A stretch of DNA of 64,000 nucleotides, taken from NCBI GenBank assembly GCA_022432975.1, contig CM039508.1:27394788-27458787 (forward strand). The letters are read 5' to 3'. Source of the DNA: Begonia masoniana (taxonomy: Eukaryota > Streptophyta > Magnoliopsida > Cucurbitales > Begoniaceae). Positions 12,128 through 24,292 of the stretch are shown in pieces. The notes beneath the pieces were generated by a model. That model ran no database searches. It saw only the letters and a program-made list of their open reading frames with translations, and had not been told where the DNA came from. Position 1 is the first letter of the stretch. Every line of letters begins with the position of its first letter. Position numbers and translations under genes: made by a program.

Positions 12128-12765
12128 GAGGCTGACGGCAGAAAGTATGAGTCTCCCTTGCGCTGGGACAAAGTTGGAGAAGCCAGACTGGAAGTCAGAC
12201 TGATCGGCTCTGAGTTATTGCAACTGATGTCTGAAATAGTGGCTACATCAGACAATGGGTTGGTACTGCTCAAAGTCGACGAAAAAGTTATACGGATCAG
12301 AGGAGAAAAGACTTAGAGTTCACTGAAGGCGGCGAGGTAGTCCTGAAGGTGTCACCTCTCAAGGGCGTGATGAGGTTGGTATGGGAAAGCTCAGTCCAAG
12401 GTGGTTGGGCCATTTTCCCATCTCGAAGAGGATTGGAAGCACAGCTTACAGACTGCGACTGCCAGCGTCTACGAGTGGAGTCAACAACGTTTTTTAAGTT
12501 TCGATGCTTAAAAGATGTGTGCGAGACCCTACTCAGATCGTGGAACTGGTAGACTTGGATATCTAGCTGATGCTGTCGCACGAGGGAAGACCCGTGAAGG
12601 TTTTTATTCTTCGATCAAGTATTGTGCAACAAGGTGATTTTATTGGCGAAGGTCTTATAGCGCAACCATAACGTGGAGGAAGCCACTTGGGGATGACGAC
12701 ATGATGTAAAAGACAGATATCCTGAACAAGATGTCTAAGCAAATTTTGGGGACAAAATTTCTATT
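12128..12765 (+). pseudogene. Integrase C-terminus and chromodomain tail remnant
   Basis: Directly after the protease linker the reading resumes at GRKYESPLRWD, the C-terminal part of chromovirus integrase. It continues through DLEFTEGGEVVLKVSPLKGV and RIGSTAYRLRLPAS, then MLKRCVRDP. The chromodomain end is recognisable as NHNVEEATW at about 12668-12694, followed by YPEQD. Several stops and frame changes interrupt it. The absence of RT, RNase H and the integrase catalytic core makes the element dependent on relatives in trans at best. Confidence 0.75.
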
Positions 12766-12778
12766 AAAGTGGGTGGAA
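12766..12778 (+). other. Polypurine tract of the chromovirus
   Basis: AAAGTGGGTGGAA abuts the first base of the right LTR (12779), the expected plus-strand primer position. Confidence 0.85.
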
Positions 12779-13920
12779 TGTAACACCTGGCATTTTGGGC
12801 CATGGAATTATCCCTTGAATTATTGGTCGGGATTATGTCGCTATTAATATAGTGAATATTTTATTGGAATTGTGGGATGTTTAGTGGAGGAGACCAAACC
12901 AAGAAGTAACCGAAACAAAGAACTAAATGACAATTTAGTTAAAATCCATTAGTTAGAAATGCATGGAGGGGTAAATTAGGAAGGAATTAAGGTAAGTGGG
13001 AGGGAGCCAATGGATGGTTGCCAAATGTCCATCACTTGCTGAGAAACCTACCTATTGTCTCCTCTTCTCTTCTCTTCTACGTAAACCTTCATTTTCATCC
13101 TCCTCTCTGTTCTCTCTTTCAGGAGATTGAGACAAACCTCCAAAAACCTTGTTTCACCTATTTCTTTTTTTTCCTTCAGCAAAGGTCCGCGCATAACCGA
13201 GACGTTCAAGACTTGCAACTCTACAGCAACAGGTAAGTTCATATCTGTAGGTTGGCCCTTAAGGCCCTACATCACGGAGGTACTAGGTTTTCATTTATGT
13301 CGGGTTGTTTCGGGTAGAAAAGTTAGAGTTACGTGTTGTGTTATCTGCTTTTTCCTTATGTTCTGCTGTTTTATTCCTGTTGTCTGCTATTTTAAGTTCA
13401 AGCACTGTAAATACTCATGCATACACGTTTTCTCTGAAAGTCATGTAAATGTTTTCTGCACACGGTTTGAAGTTAAGTAAGATAAAATCTGTAATGAAAT
13501 GTATGGTTAAGTGTGGACGAGGACTAGCATCTTGTTCTTGTCCTTCTCTAGGACTCCTGTAAAATTATCCCTGTCAAGGATACCCTGTACCTTGTCCTTC
13601 CCTAGGACCCGACAAAATTACTAACCAGTGTCATGTCCTGTTATGTCAAGTATGTATGTGTGCCAGTTCCTCTATAAGCCCCACTTATACCTCCATGTCC
13701 AGTGAAATGTAATGTAATATTCATGTATTTGAAAATGTTCATGCATAGCATGTGCATCACTATGCATCATATGTTCTTACTGAGCTCTAAGCTCATAGTT
13801 GAACTCCCTGTTGTAGGTATGGATCCTCCAGATGAGGAATTTGTGCCTCAAGCTGATGAGTAGTGGAAGTTGGCGGATCGAGCTCATGGGGGTTGGTTGC
13901 TGCAGTCAGACAAATGTTAT

Positions 13921-15372
13921 TGTTGTGCAAAATATTTCGCAAGTGTACGAGTCGCAACAGGTAATATAGTGATAAAATAGAGTGTCGAACCCACGAGGAC
14001 TTGTAATTAATAATCGAAATAACTACTCTTAATTCTAAATTGAACACACGTTTTTATGGTTTTCAAGGATTGAAATTAAAATAAACAACTAAAATAATTA
14101 AAACAATAAAAATAAACTAAATTAAAATAGCAAAACAAATAAACTGAGATTAAATCAAATTGATAAAAGCCTAGGTACTACGATTTCACCAAGACAATAT
14201 TTATTTCAGTCATTCGCAATTATATTCATAAATATTCTTCCTATGTTGATGATCGATTTCACTAAATTCTAGTACAATCTCTCTCGAGCATTGCGTAGTT
14301 TATCTGATTAATGGGTTATCACTTCTCAGTCTCAAATCCTGCATTAATCAAATACAAATAAATCAAGAAATCACAGTGATCACACAAATACCGTAACTAT
14401 CTCTAGCCTACGTATATTCATGACATTAATTTCAGTGCTCGGGTGTTTATCACCTCTCAGTCTCAAAACACCCCAATAATCAAGTAAAGATTGGCCAGAA
14501 ATTTACAGGCTTTAAGAGCAGAAATTAAATGCGTCAACAATATTGGAAGGAATAATCAATAAATATAATTAAACGAAGAAAATTGAAAACAAACATCGTC
14601 TGGCTACATCGTAGCCCTAGTTAAAAAGTTTAGTTCATGTTAAAACAAAAATAAATAACAACAATAATAAAAATAAACATGTTTTTATTTTTTTAATAAA
14701 GGAGAAAAGAAATAAAATAATCTCCCTTTCGCTGGGGAAGCGCCGAACTCCAAAATCGCCAGGGACTTCTCTCAAAGTCGCCGGATCGTGTCTCTCCAAA
14801 ATCGCCGGATCCTCTTGCCAAAATCACAGCTCCCAATCGCCGAACGCCAGAGAAAGTCGCAGACTCTCCGTCGCCACCTGCCCAGAACCCCTTCTGCCGA
14901 GAGCTCTGTCGCCGACCTGCTCGCACTCCAAGTCGCCGAAGCTTTCTGTGGAAAATATAGCCTCCTCTGTTGCTGAACGCCGCTAGCCCTTAAAATCGCA
15001 GCCTCTGCTGCTGTTTCTTCCCAAAATTGCTCAAACCGAATCGCTGCTTCTTTCCAAATTTATGAATGCCAGATGTTTAGGTTTTATTTCTTTTTTTTTT
15101 TTTTCTGAGTCGATCCACTGCTTTGATTCGTTCTTTCCTCAGTTAACGACAAAGGTTATGGTAATTGATCTTTCCAAATTTGAATTCATGTGGTGATCGA
15201 TAGCTGGATTGTGGTGATCGATTGCCATATTCACTGTTTTGTCATTACCTGTTTTAAATACGTATTCTGCACATTTAAACAAAATTCATCAAATACTTTC
15301 ACACACTTGAGAATAAACTTATCAAATCAAGTGTAAAAAGTATAAATAAGTATGTAAAATACACACTTATCA
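13921..15372 (-). repeat. 3' LTR of Athila-like element
   Basis: Shares with the LTR at 21111 the start TGTTGTGCAAAATATTTCGC, the TATCACTTCTCAGTCTCAAA segment and the AATAAGTRTGTAAAATACAC end. It is about 390 bp shorter, mostly in the CGCCGAA-rich zone (14740-15010). Frames here (14693-14976) are chance frames in that zone. Confidence 0.85.
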
Positions 15373-15385
15373 CACCCCCAAACTT
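15373..15385 (-). other. Polypurine tract of Athila-like element
   Basis: On the minus strand AAGTTTGGGGGTG abuts the 3' LTR. Three further copies of the same tract occur inside the element (from 15953, 16772 and 17624). Confidence 0.75.
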
Positions 15386-15467
15386 GAATGAAAGCTTGTC
15401 CTCAAGCGAAATAAATATAATTCAGTTAACACAGAGATAATCTCGATTAAATATAAAATGCTCAATG

Positions 15468-17100
15468 TAATATAATGGTAAAACAATCTGAATCAAGGTT
15501 ATCGGTAAATCATCTCAGCTTGAAAAATTCATACTAAACCACCAAGTTAAGTACTTTGCAAGAGAAATAATTCATAGTAGCAAATTGAAAATAACTCACT
15601 TAGAAATCTTCGTGTGTGTGTGCGTTCATTCTCATTCTCTTCTAATTGTGGGTTCAACTAATGTAGCTACAAGTAAGGGCATCATTCTCATTTCACTCGG
15701 TTTCAATTCATTCACTCTAATCGTTCACCAGCTTTGCCCACTATCCAACTAATAGCAAATATCCATAAATCAAAACAAAAGTCAATAGGTCTTCACAAGC
15801 TTGTAATGAAAGGCCGGGTTAAAGGGTAGGAATTTTATGGATTCAAGCGAATACTTAGAGCACCACTCATTCCTCCTTATTTCATCCAATCAAAAATTTC
15901 TTCCATTCACTTACTCACTTGTTGAACTCATTCAAACTTTCTTCTAATCGCTCACCCCCAAACTTACTTCACTCAATATCACCCAACTCAACTCCTTTGT
16001 CATTATTACAAAACAAAATCAATACAAACATAATACTCACGGAAAATAAAAAAAACTAGAATGAAAACTAAACTGCTCAAACTTGCTTTTTCTTTTTTTT
16101 TTTTCTTTTTTTTTTCTTTTTTTTCAATTGACACATAACATAAATACAACGAATTAATGCTGCAAAAAGAAACAAATGACAAAGGAGTTGCTATTGAATT
16201 TCACCAGCTCTTTTTTTTTTTTTTTTTTTCAACTCTTCCCTAATTAGATCAATATCTCTGTGCTCATTTAATAAGGTAAGAAAAATATATAATGGTAAAA
16301 CAATCTGAATCAAGGTTTTCGGTAATTTGTCTCAGCTTGAAAAATTCATACTCAGAACAACTAATTTAACACTTTGCAAAAGAAATAATTCATAGTAGCA
16401 CATTGAAAATAATTTACATAGAAATCTTCGTGTGTGTGTGCGTTCATTCTTATCTTCCTATAATTGTCGGTTCAACTAATGTAACTACAGGTAAGGGATA
16501 CATTCTCATTTCACTCGGGATCGCTCCAGTCACTCTAATCGTTCACTAGCCTTGCCCACTATCCAACTAATAACAAATATCAATAAATCAAAAACAAAAG
16601 TCAATAGGTCTTCACAAGCTTGTAATGAAAGGCCGAGTTAAAGGGTAGGAATTTTATGGATTCAAGCGAATACTTAGAGCATCACTCATTCCTCCTTATT
16701 CCATCCAATCAAAAATTTCTTCCAATCACTTACTCACTTGTTGAACTCACTCAAACTTTCTTCTAATCGCTCACCCCCAAACTTACTTCACTCAATATCA
16801 CCCACTTTAACTCCTTTGTCATTGTTACAACACAATATCAATACAAACCTAATAATTGCATAAAATAAAATAAGATTGAAAGCTGAATTGTTCAAACTTG
16901 CATTTCTTTTTTTTTTTTTTTTTTTTTCATTCATTTTTTTTTCTTTATTTTTTGACACATAACATAAATACAACGAATTAATGCTGAAAAAAGAAACAAA
17001 TGACAAAGGAGTTGTTATTGAATTTTTTTTTTCAACTCTCCCCTAATTATATCAATATCCCTGTGCTCATTTAATAGGGTAGGAAAAATATATAAGGCTG
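15468..17100. repeat. Tandem duplication of about 820 bp in the non-coding interior
   Basis: The segment starting TATAATGGTAAAACAATCTG at about 15468 recurs at about 16288. Both copies run through CTTCGTGTGTGTGTGCGTTC, the CTTCACAAGCTTGTAATGAA segment, a polypurine-like CACCCCCAAACTT and poly-T runs, ending in ATATCYCTGTGCTCATTTAA. Copies differ at scattered bases and poly-T length. Confidence 0.8.
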
Positions 17101-17739
17101 GTCTGAGTTCAGGTGACAACTGAATGGTAAATAATAGGCTCAAAAAGGTAACTATGGGTGTCATTAAATGACACAACAAGGTAGGCTTAGAAAGCTCAAA
17201 CGGTTCAAAGATGGCCTAAATCATTCTCTTATTTCTGAAAAATGTTCAATTGCATTCGTGAATAAAGGGCAAAACTAAGAAAGATTTTCCTCTCAATGTC
17301 CTCACTATCAAAGCCTTTGACTGGAGTTACACTCCCTCACCGTGTTTACGCTCGATCACTCCCTTACTGTGTTTAGGTTTCACTCTCAGTAGACTACACA
17401 AATATCACCAACACATAGAATCAAACAAGAATAGAACGTGTTCAGATTTTTGAAGATAACTCTGTAAGCTCTAATCAATGCAAACTAAAACAAATCACTC
17501 TTTTACTTAGCATTTCTCAAGGAATTAAAGCATGAATCAATCATTTAAATCATCATCGACACCTCAACCAAGATTTTAGATTGCAATACCAAAATATATC
17601 AAAGTGTTAAGATATGCTAAAATCACCCCCAAACTTAAAATAGACATTGTCCTCAATGTATAAAAAATATAGGGTAAAAGTCGCGTACCTCATAATATCT
17701 TGAGCTGGTCGTGGAGTTTCGGTCGAAAGCGTAATCGAG

Positions 17740-18520
17740 CAGAAGTCCTTTTTTTTTTTTTTTTTTTAATAATATAAAGTACTAATAACACAGTAAAATA
17801 AAGAAATGCAAAATAAAATAAAAAATTGCAAACGTAAAATGCAAAGAAGAAAATAAAAATAAAGGAAAAGAAAGAAGAAAATAAAATAAAAAAATAAAAA
17901 AAGAAATAAAAATAAAGGAAAAGAAAGAAGAAAATAAAATAAAATAAAATAAAATAAAATAAAGAAAACTTTATTAATAATAAAGTCCCACGTGAGCCAT
18001 GTCTCTTTTTTTTTTTTTAGAGTAAATAAAATAAATTAAAATGATAAAAAGAATTTAAGAATTAAGAAAACTGAATCGGACCTTATTTAAAAAAATAAAA
18101 TAAAATAAAATAAGAAATTAAAGAAAACTAAAAATAACAACAAGAGAAAAATAAAATAAAATAAAATAAAATAAAATAAAAATAGAAATAAAAATAAAAA
18201 TAAATAAAGAAATTATTATTATTTTTTGTTAACATGATATAAATAAAAGGATAAAAATAAAATAAAATGACTCAATCGGAACCTATTTAAAAAAAAAATA
18301 GAAAGATAAAAAGAAAAAAGTGAAATAAAGTAAAAAAAGAGAAAATAAAATGAAATAAGAAGCTAAGACATAAAAACAAATGAAAATTCAATGAAAACGA
18401 AAACGAAATAAAAATGAAAACGAAACTACAACTAAGTAAAACGAAAATGAAAATAACAAAAACAAAAATAAACATAAATAAAAATAAAGAAAAATAAATA
18501 AAGGAAAATAAATAACTAAT
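17740..18520. repeat. AAAAT/AAATA-rich low-complexity tract
   Basis: Almost only A and T with occasional G, including (AAAAT)n runs near 17935-17960 and 18150-18180. Frames such as the Phe-rich minus frame at 18287-18475 are artefacts of composition. Confidence 0.85.
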
Positions 18521-18576
18521 GGGTTACCTCCCACCAAATGCGTGTTTTAACGTCATCAGCTTAACGATATGCTGCG

Positions 18577-19467
18577 TCATGTTGGGTCGCGATATATAAT
18601 GGAATTTGCATTTGTAACTGTACCGTCCCAATATGGTAATCTTTGTTGCTCATTTACCAACTTGTCATTTGCCAGACTCTTTTTGTGGTAAGGTGGTTTC
18701 TTAATAGGTGGTATGACCCGTAATGTCGATTCCCGTAAGTTTTGAACGTACTGCTTCCCAATAGGCTCAAGAAAGTGGTTTGGTTGAAGTGAAGTTTCCC
18801 TTGTCACAGTGTGAGGGAGTTCCGCCCGAAATATGTCATCGCTAACTAGTGGGTACTCCAATGATCTATACACCTTGAATGTCACCTCCTCATCTTGTAC
18901 CTGTAATTTGAGCTCCCCTTTTCTAAGATCAATTATAGCACCTCCTGTTGCTAAAAATGGACGACCTAATATTATAGGGATACCACGATCTTCCTCCATG
19001 TCAAGAATCAAGAAATCAGAAGGAAAAATAAGCTTGTCAACTTTGACAAGGACATCTTCAATCACCCCATACGGCTGCTTAAGAGACCGATCGGCCATTT
19101 GTAGAACCACTCTCGTGGGCTTTGCTTCACCGAGACCAAGCTTACGAAATATAGATAGCGGCATTAAATTTACACTAGCCCCCAAATCACACAATGCCCG
19201 TTCAAAAAATGACGTCCCAATATCACATGGTATGGTGAAGCTTCCCGGATCTTTTAGTTTTTGTGGAAGTTTACGTTGAACAATGGCACTACATTCCTCA
19301 GTCAAAGCGATCGTGCCATAGTCGTCAATCTTTCGTTTGTGAGACAAAATATCTTTCAAAAATTGTGCATATTTCGGCATTTGCTCAAGGGCCTCTACGA
19401 ATGGAATATTGATGTGGAGCTTTTTGAAGACATCAAGAAACTTAGAAAACTGATTATCAAGCTTCAC
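18577..19467 (-). pseudogene. Athila-like aspartic protease, downstream part of the gag-pro frame
   Basis: A retroelement protease that would cleave the Gag polyprotein. It shares the gag frame and is separated from it only by a TGA (19479-19477). The start shows KFLDVFKKLHINIPFVEAL. The active-site region is ALCDLGASVNLMP, where Athila-type proteases carry D-L/S-G-A, and flap and C-terminal motifs follow (LQMADRSLKQPYGVIEDVLV, DFLILDMEED, IPIILGRPFLATG). The frame ends after the protease without any reverse transcriptase, as in gag-pro-only derivatives of this lineage. It could still be expressed if the TGA is read through, but a mutated arginine codon is the simpler reading. Confidence 0.8.
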
Positions 19468-19476
19468 ATGCTTTAG

Positions 19477-20997
19477 TCATTGTGGAAACGGCACTTGAGG
19501 TGAAAATGCTTGTACTAGCGAGGGATGAGATGGTAGAGACCTTTGAGCTTCATTTTCACTTGAATTCCCCTTATCCACTTTAGGCACACTTGGCTCTTTG
19601 TGCTCCGGTGCAATCACAGTTCCCAATCTAGTAGTAATTGCATTACAATGCTCTATCGGATTTACTTCAGTGTTACTTGGTAGTGAGCCTTGGGGCCTGC
19701 TATTAATAATGCTCGCGAATTGACCAAGTTGATTTTCAAGACTGCGAATTTGGGCAGATTGATTTTGCATTGTAGTCCGAGTCTCGGTCATAAACTGCAA
19801 AAGGGCCGTTTCTAGATCACTTTTCTTTTCAACTTGCTGAAATGGTTTGGGTTGAGCTGCTGGAGGTGGTTGCATAGCGTTCTGAGAATTCCTCCATGAA
19901 AAATTTGGGTGATTCCGCCATCCAAGATTGTAAGTATTTGAATTGGGATTGCCTTGACGATTAAAATTACCCATATAATTAGCTTGCTCCGCATGTTCTT
20001 TGGCCATAGGATTTCCCTCTTGACATTCTTCACTCAAATGCGGCCCATGACACCACTGACAAGTAACCTTCATCGGTTTCCCAACACTTGCTGCCATATG
20101 AGATTCTTGTAGTTGCTTAGTTAATGATGCCACTTGTAGAGTCAGAGCTTTCATAGCTTCGAGTTCTGGAGTACCCGATGTGCGCCTCATAATCGATCGC
20201 TCCACTGGACACTGGTCATTGTTAAGTGCTAATTCCTCTAATAATTTATAAGCGGCGTCTTCCGTTTTTCTCATTAAAGCTCCACCTGCTGCTGCATTAA
20301 CCAGAGTCTTAGTAGAAGCTGATAATCCCATATAAAAAGTCTGAATATGCATCCACATCGGTAGACCGTGATTGGGACACTTTCTCAACATCTCCTTAAA
20401 ACGAGCCCATGCCTCATATAATGTCTCCCCATCGAACTGAGTAAAATTAATTATATCATTGCGAAGTCTAGCTGTCTTCTCGAATGGAAAGAACTTGGAA
20501 AGGAATTTCTGGCATAAATCTTCCCACGTAGTAATAGAATTAGCGGGCAAAGAGTTAAGCCAGTTTTTCGCACGATCCCGTAATGAAAATGGAAATAGCC
20601 GAAGTCTCAATGCATCATCCCCCACATTGTGAAATTTGAAAGTGTCGCATACCTCTAAGAAATTTGCAATATGATCCTTGGGGTCTTCTGAAGGTAATCC
20701 ACTGAATTGAGATTGTTGAATCATATGCAGGGTGCCTGGTTTAATTTCAAAATTAGCATTGATGGCCGGTCTGCGAATAGCTGAGTGTACTCCGGATACA
20801 GTAGGTATAACATAATCCAGTAGGGTCCGGGTCTCAACATTAACAAGTGGACGATTTTCAATATTGTCTGCCCTGTTATCTCCCATAATGACACGCTCGG
20901 ATTGAATAACTGTTCTTCTCTCTTTACGATGTTGTCGACACGTACGTTCGATCTCAAGATTTAGCGGGAGAAGATTAGCGTCTCCTTCTTTACGCAT
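19477..20997 (-). CDS. Athila-like Gag polyprotein (506 codons)
   Basis: An open, apparently intact Gag frame of the retroelement, starting 114 bp inside the 5' LTR border and after the tRNA-Asp primer site. The retrotransposon gag domain is clear ([71 protein letters not shown]). [14 protein letters not shown] knuckle (CX2CX3HX4C) lies after residue 300, followed by Asn-rich repeats and a C-terminal helix ([19 protein letters not shown]) that aligns related Gags. The stop TGA at 19479-19477 falls just where the family continues into protease, so the gene product is a Gag lacking its protease. The protein would form the cytoplasmic particle and bind element RNA. Confidence 0.85.
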   Translation of the reverse strand: MRKEGDANLLPLNLEIERTCRQHRKERRTVIQSERVIMGDNRADNIENRPLVNVETRTLLDYVIPTVSGVHSAIRRPAINANFEIKPGTLHMIQQSQFSGLPSEDPKDHIANFLEVCDTFKFHNVGDDALRLRLFPFSLRDRAKNWLNSLPANSITTWEDLCQKFLSKFFPFEKTARLRNDIINFTQFDGETLYEAWARFKEMLRKCPNHGLPMWMHIQTFYMGLSASTKTLVNAAAGGALMRKTEDAAYKLLEELALNNDQCPVERSIMRRTSGTPELEAMKALTLQVASLTKQLQESHMAASVGKPMKVTCQWCHGPHLSEECQEGNPMAKEHAEQANYMGNFNRQGNPNSNTYNLGWRNHPNFSWRNSQNAMQPPPAAQPKPFQQVEKKSDLETALLQFMTETRTTMQNQSAQIRSLENQLGQFASIINSRPQGSLPSNTEVNPIEHCNAITTRLGTVIAPEHKEPSVPKVDKGNSSENEAQRSLPSHPSLVQAFSPQVPFPQ

Positions 20998-21086
20998 GCA
21001 CCTGAAAAGAACACGAAAATAAAAAAATAAAATAAATAGAATTCAAAATAAAAGTAAAAATATTTAATTCGATATTAATATTAAAG

Positions 21087-21104
21087 TCCCCGGCAACGGC
21101 GCCA
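21087..21104 (-). other. Primer binding site for tRNA-Asp
   Basis: Plus strand TCCCCGGCAACGGCGCCA equals the 3' end of plant tRNA-Asp including the terminal CA. On the minus strand this is the primer site, six bases from the LTR end. It supports the Athila assignment. Confidence 0.9.
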
Positions 21105-21110
21105 AAAACT

Positions 21111-22950
21111 TGTTGTGCAAAATATTTCGCAAGTGTACGAGTCGCAACAAGTAATATAGTGATAAAATAGAGTGTCGAACCCACGAGGACTTGTAATTAA
21201 TAATCGAAATAACTAATTTTAATTTTAAATTGAATACACGTTTTTAGGATTTTTAATTATTGAAATTAAAATAAACAACTAAAATAATTAAAACAATAAA
21301 AATAAACTAAATTAAAATAGCAAAACAAATAAAATGAGATTAAATCAAATTGATAAAAACCTAGGTACTACGATTTCACCAAGACAATATTTATTTCCAT
21401 TCTTCGTAATTATATTCATAAATATTCTTCCTATGTTGATAATCGATTTCACTAAATTCTATTACAATCTCTCTCGAGCATTGCATAGGTTATCTGATTA
21501 ATGGGTTATCACTTCTCAGTCTCAAATCCTGCATTAATCAAATACAATTCAATCAAGAAAACACAGTGATCACACAAATACCGTAACTATCTCTAGCCTA
21601 CGTATATTCGTGACATTAATTTCAGTGCACGGTTGTTTATCACCTCTCGGTCTCAAAACTCCCCAATAATCAAGTAAAGATTGGCCAGAAATTTACAGGC
21701 ATTAAGAACAGAAATTAAATGCGCCAACAATATTGGAAGAAATACTCAATAATTATAATTAAACAAAGAACGTGAAAATAAATATCGTTTGGCTATATCG
21801 TAGCCCTAGAGTAAAAGATTAGTTCATGCTAAAGAAAATAAAAACATAAATAATATTAAAAGTAAACATGCTTTTACTTTAATAAAAGAGAAAAGAAATT
21901 AAATAAAGGTAAATATTTCAAAATTGCTTCACTGTTCTGAATAGTCTCCTTCTGCTTTCTTCGTGAAAATCGCCTCCAGCTTAGAATCGCTACTCGCCGG
22001 ATTCCCTCTCGCCAGAATCACCCAACGCCGAAGACCGAGATCAGAATCCTGCTCGCCAGAATCCGCCGACCACGCTCGCCTGAATCTCGCCAGTCGTCGC
22101 TCGTTCCTCAATCGCCGAATCCGTTGCCTCTTCTCTGCCGCGTTCCCAAAATCACAGCCCCTGAAAATTGCAGAACCGATCTCTGCTCTGTGTAAATCGC
22201 CGACAGAGAATATCGCAGCCTCCAGCCGCCCAAATCGCCGAAGCTCTCTCTCCTCGGCCAAAGCTCTCTCCTCTGGCCGAAGCTCTCTCCCTCCAAATTT
22301 GCAGACTCCGTTTCTTGCTCTTTAAATCACAGACTGCCCAGTGGAAAAATATAACCGAATCCATAATCTCTGCGTTGAAAGTTTTAGGAGATCCCCCAGC
22401 TCTGCTTCTTTCCAAAATTGCTCCAAACCGAATCGCTATTTCTTTCCAAAATCGCTCAAAACCGAATCGCTGCTCCAGGTTTTTATTTCTTTTTCCTTTA
22501 ATCAATCAATGGATGAGATGCAAGGATTTCTGGGATTAACGGTTTAGATCAGAATATGATTACTTTCCAAAAGTGCTGGTGATCGATCACTGAAATTGAG
22601 CGCTCATTCGCTGCTTCTTTGTTTTCCTGGATACAGCTTCTAAAAATTGTGTTTGTGTCGATTGATAGCTGGTAATGTGGCGACTGATCGCCACGTTCTC
22701 TGTTTAATTTCGCCAACTTTTCATTGTTTTGCTGCCGTTTGTGTTCTCTGCTTCTCAGCTTCTTTCGTATATCTATTTTCACTCTTCTGTTGTATCTCCC
22801 GGGTCACTGTATTATTCTCATCATTTTTATTTAACTTTATAAATCTGCACACTTACACAAAATCTATCAAATACTTTCACACACTTGAGAATAAACTTAT
22901 CAAATCAAGTGTAAAAAGTATAAATAAGTGTGTAAAATACACACTTATCA
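21111..22950 (-). repeat. 5' LTR of Athila-like element
   Basis: Full-length LTR of 1840 bp with a zone of repeated TCGCC/CGCCGAA motifs at about 21960-22450 and GATCGATCAC and GATTGATAGC-type palindromic motifs at 22570-22700. Frames at 21929-22547 lie in this zone on both strands and show no domain content. Confidence 0.85.
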
Positions 22951-23509
22951 GTTATTCCTGTGAGAATATATTTTTGAATGTTATGTCAAGTCCTGTATAG
23001 CTTTTGAAATTTTAAAACCGATGTGTAGACTGTGTGTTCATGTTTTCAAAACTTCTGTTTTTGTGAATTCTAGGAATGTATGTCAAGTGTTGTATAGCGT
23101 CTGAGATTTTAAAACAATGTACTCTGTTTGATAGTTGAATGCATGTTTTGAAATATTCTGGAATTGCTTTGGATTTTCTCTTTTAGGTTGTGCATGGATT
23201 TTCTCTGATTTTAGAGCTATCCATGCAGTCTGTTTTCTTAAACTTTTGTCATGTTTTCTGATATGTCCAAAATCATGTTTTGAATCGGTTTCTGAAGTTG
23301 AAGTTTTTATGCCTTCTGTTTTCATGTCTTCCTGTTAAAACAGTTGTCATTCTCTTCTGTAAAACAGTCGTCCACGTCCATTCTGCCTTCAAAATAATGG
23401 TCTGTTTTGCCTTCGGTTTCTGTTCTTTTATTCGGCTAAGTGTTATCGTCCAAAGTTATCGTCCACGATAACGTCGCCGAGAGTCTGCCTGTTATTTTAA
23501 AAGTCCAAA

Positions 23510-23670
23510 GTTTGTCTTTTAGTGCAAACGTCCACGGACTCCTGTGTCCACTATTTTTGTCTTTTAGTGCAAACGTCCACGGACTCCTGTGTCCACTGCT
23601 TTTGTCTTTTAGTGTAAACGTCCACGGACTCCTGTGTCCACTGTTTCTGTCTTTTATTTCAAACGTCCAC
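23510..23670. repeat. 44-bp tandem repeat, right chromovirus LTR copy
   Basis: Same array as in the left LTR, with copies 1-3 better preserved here (CCACGGACTCCTGTGTCCACT three times). Confidence 0.85.
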
Positions 23671-24292
23671 AGATTGTATCTTACGTGCGATTGTCCACAG
23701 CTCCCGATTGTCCACGGCAACTGTAGCCTTCCACAGTATGTCTTCCAGTTTACGCTTCCCATTTTTATTTCCTGTTTTATTCTGTTTATTCACCCCAGTC
23801 GTCCATTTATGTTTCTTGTTTTTCCTATCTTCTTTTGTTATTTATTTCTGTAACCCAGTTCTATATTATCTCTCAGTCTTTGCTTATACGTTTTCCTCTA
23901 AAAAGGTTGTCAAATTCTGCCTTTAAAACTACATCTTCCAATCACATACACCGGTGAACTCATTTCTGTCTGTAGTTATAACGACCCCAACCCCGTAGGG
24001 CCGTCACAGGACTTGACTTTACATTGACATAACCTTGACCTAAGCCCTCGTATTTTCACATAAAATTTTTCATTTTTACTTAACACTTTAAAAGAAAACG
24101 GACTTAGACAATTGACCCACCTCTAACAACCTTTAGGGTCTAACTTGGACTTAGACATTTTGAGCATAAAACATTTCGACTTTTAAAACATTTAAAACTA
24201 GGCTAAAACCATAATAACTTAAAACAATTAACAATTAAGTAAAATCAATTAAAACAGGGAGGGCAAAAGCCCAGACCGTGACAAAAGGAAAG

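Larger units (their letters stand above)
13921..22950 (-). mobile_element. Non-autonomous Athila-like Gypsy element (gag-protease only)
   Basis: Plus-strand ends are TGTTGTGCAAAAT..CACTTATCA with the 5-bp duplication GTTAT at 13916-13920 and 22951-22955. LTRs are 1452 bp (13921-15372) and 1840 bp (21111-22950). Read on the minus strand the order is LTR, tRNA-Asp primer site, gag, protease, a long AT-rich non-coding region with a duplication, polypurine tract and LTR. No reverse transcriptase or integrase is found, so mobility would need enzymes from a relative. The tRNA-Asp primer and the protease sequence are those of the Athila lineage. Confidence 0.88.

Noticed and set aside
14693..14976. 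Arg/Ser-rich frames in the Athila LTRs (also 21929-22547)
   Set aside because: Overlapping frames on both strands in a CGCC-rich repeat zone, differing between the two LTRs.
18833..19279. Plus-strand frame of 148 codons
   Set aside because: Antisense shadow of the protease frame.
19477..20997. A host retroviral-like aspartic protease or domesticated Gag gene
   Set aside because: It lies between matched LTRs with primer site and polypurine tract, so it is element-borne.
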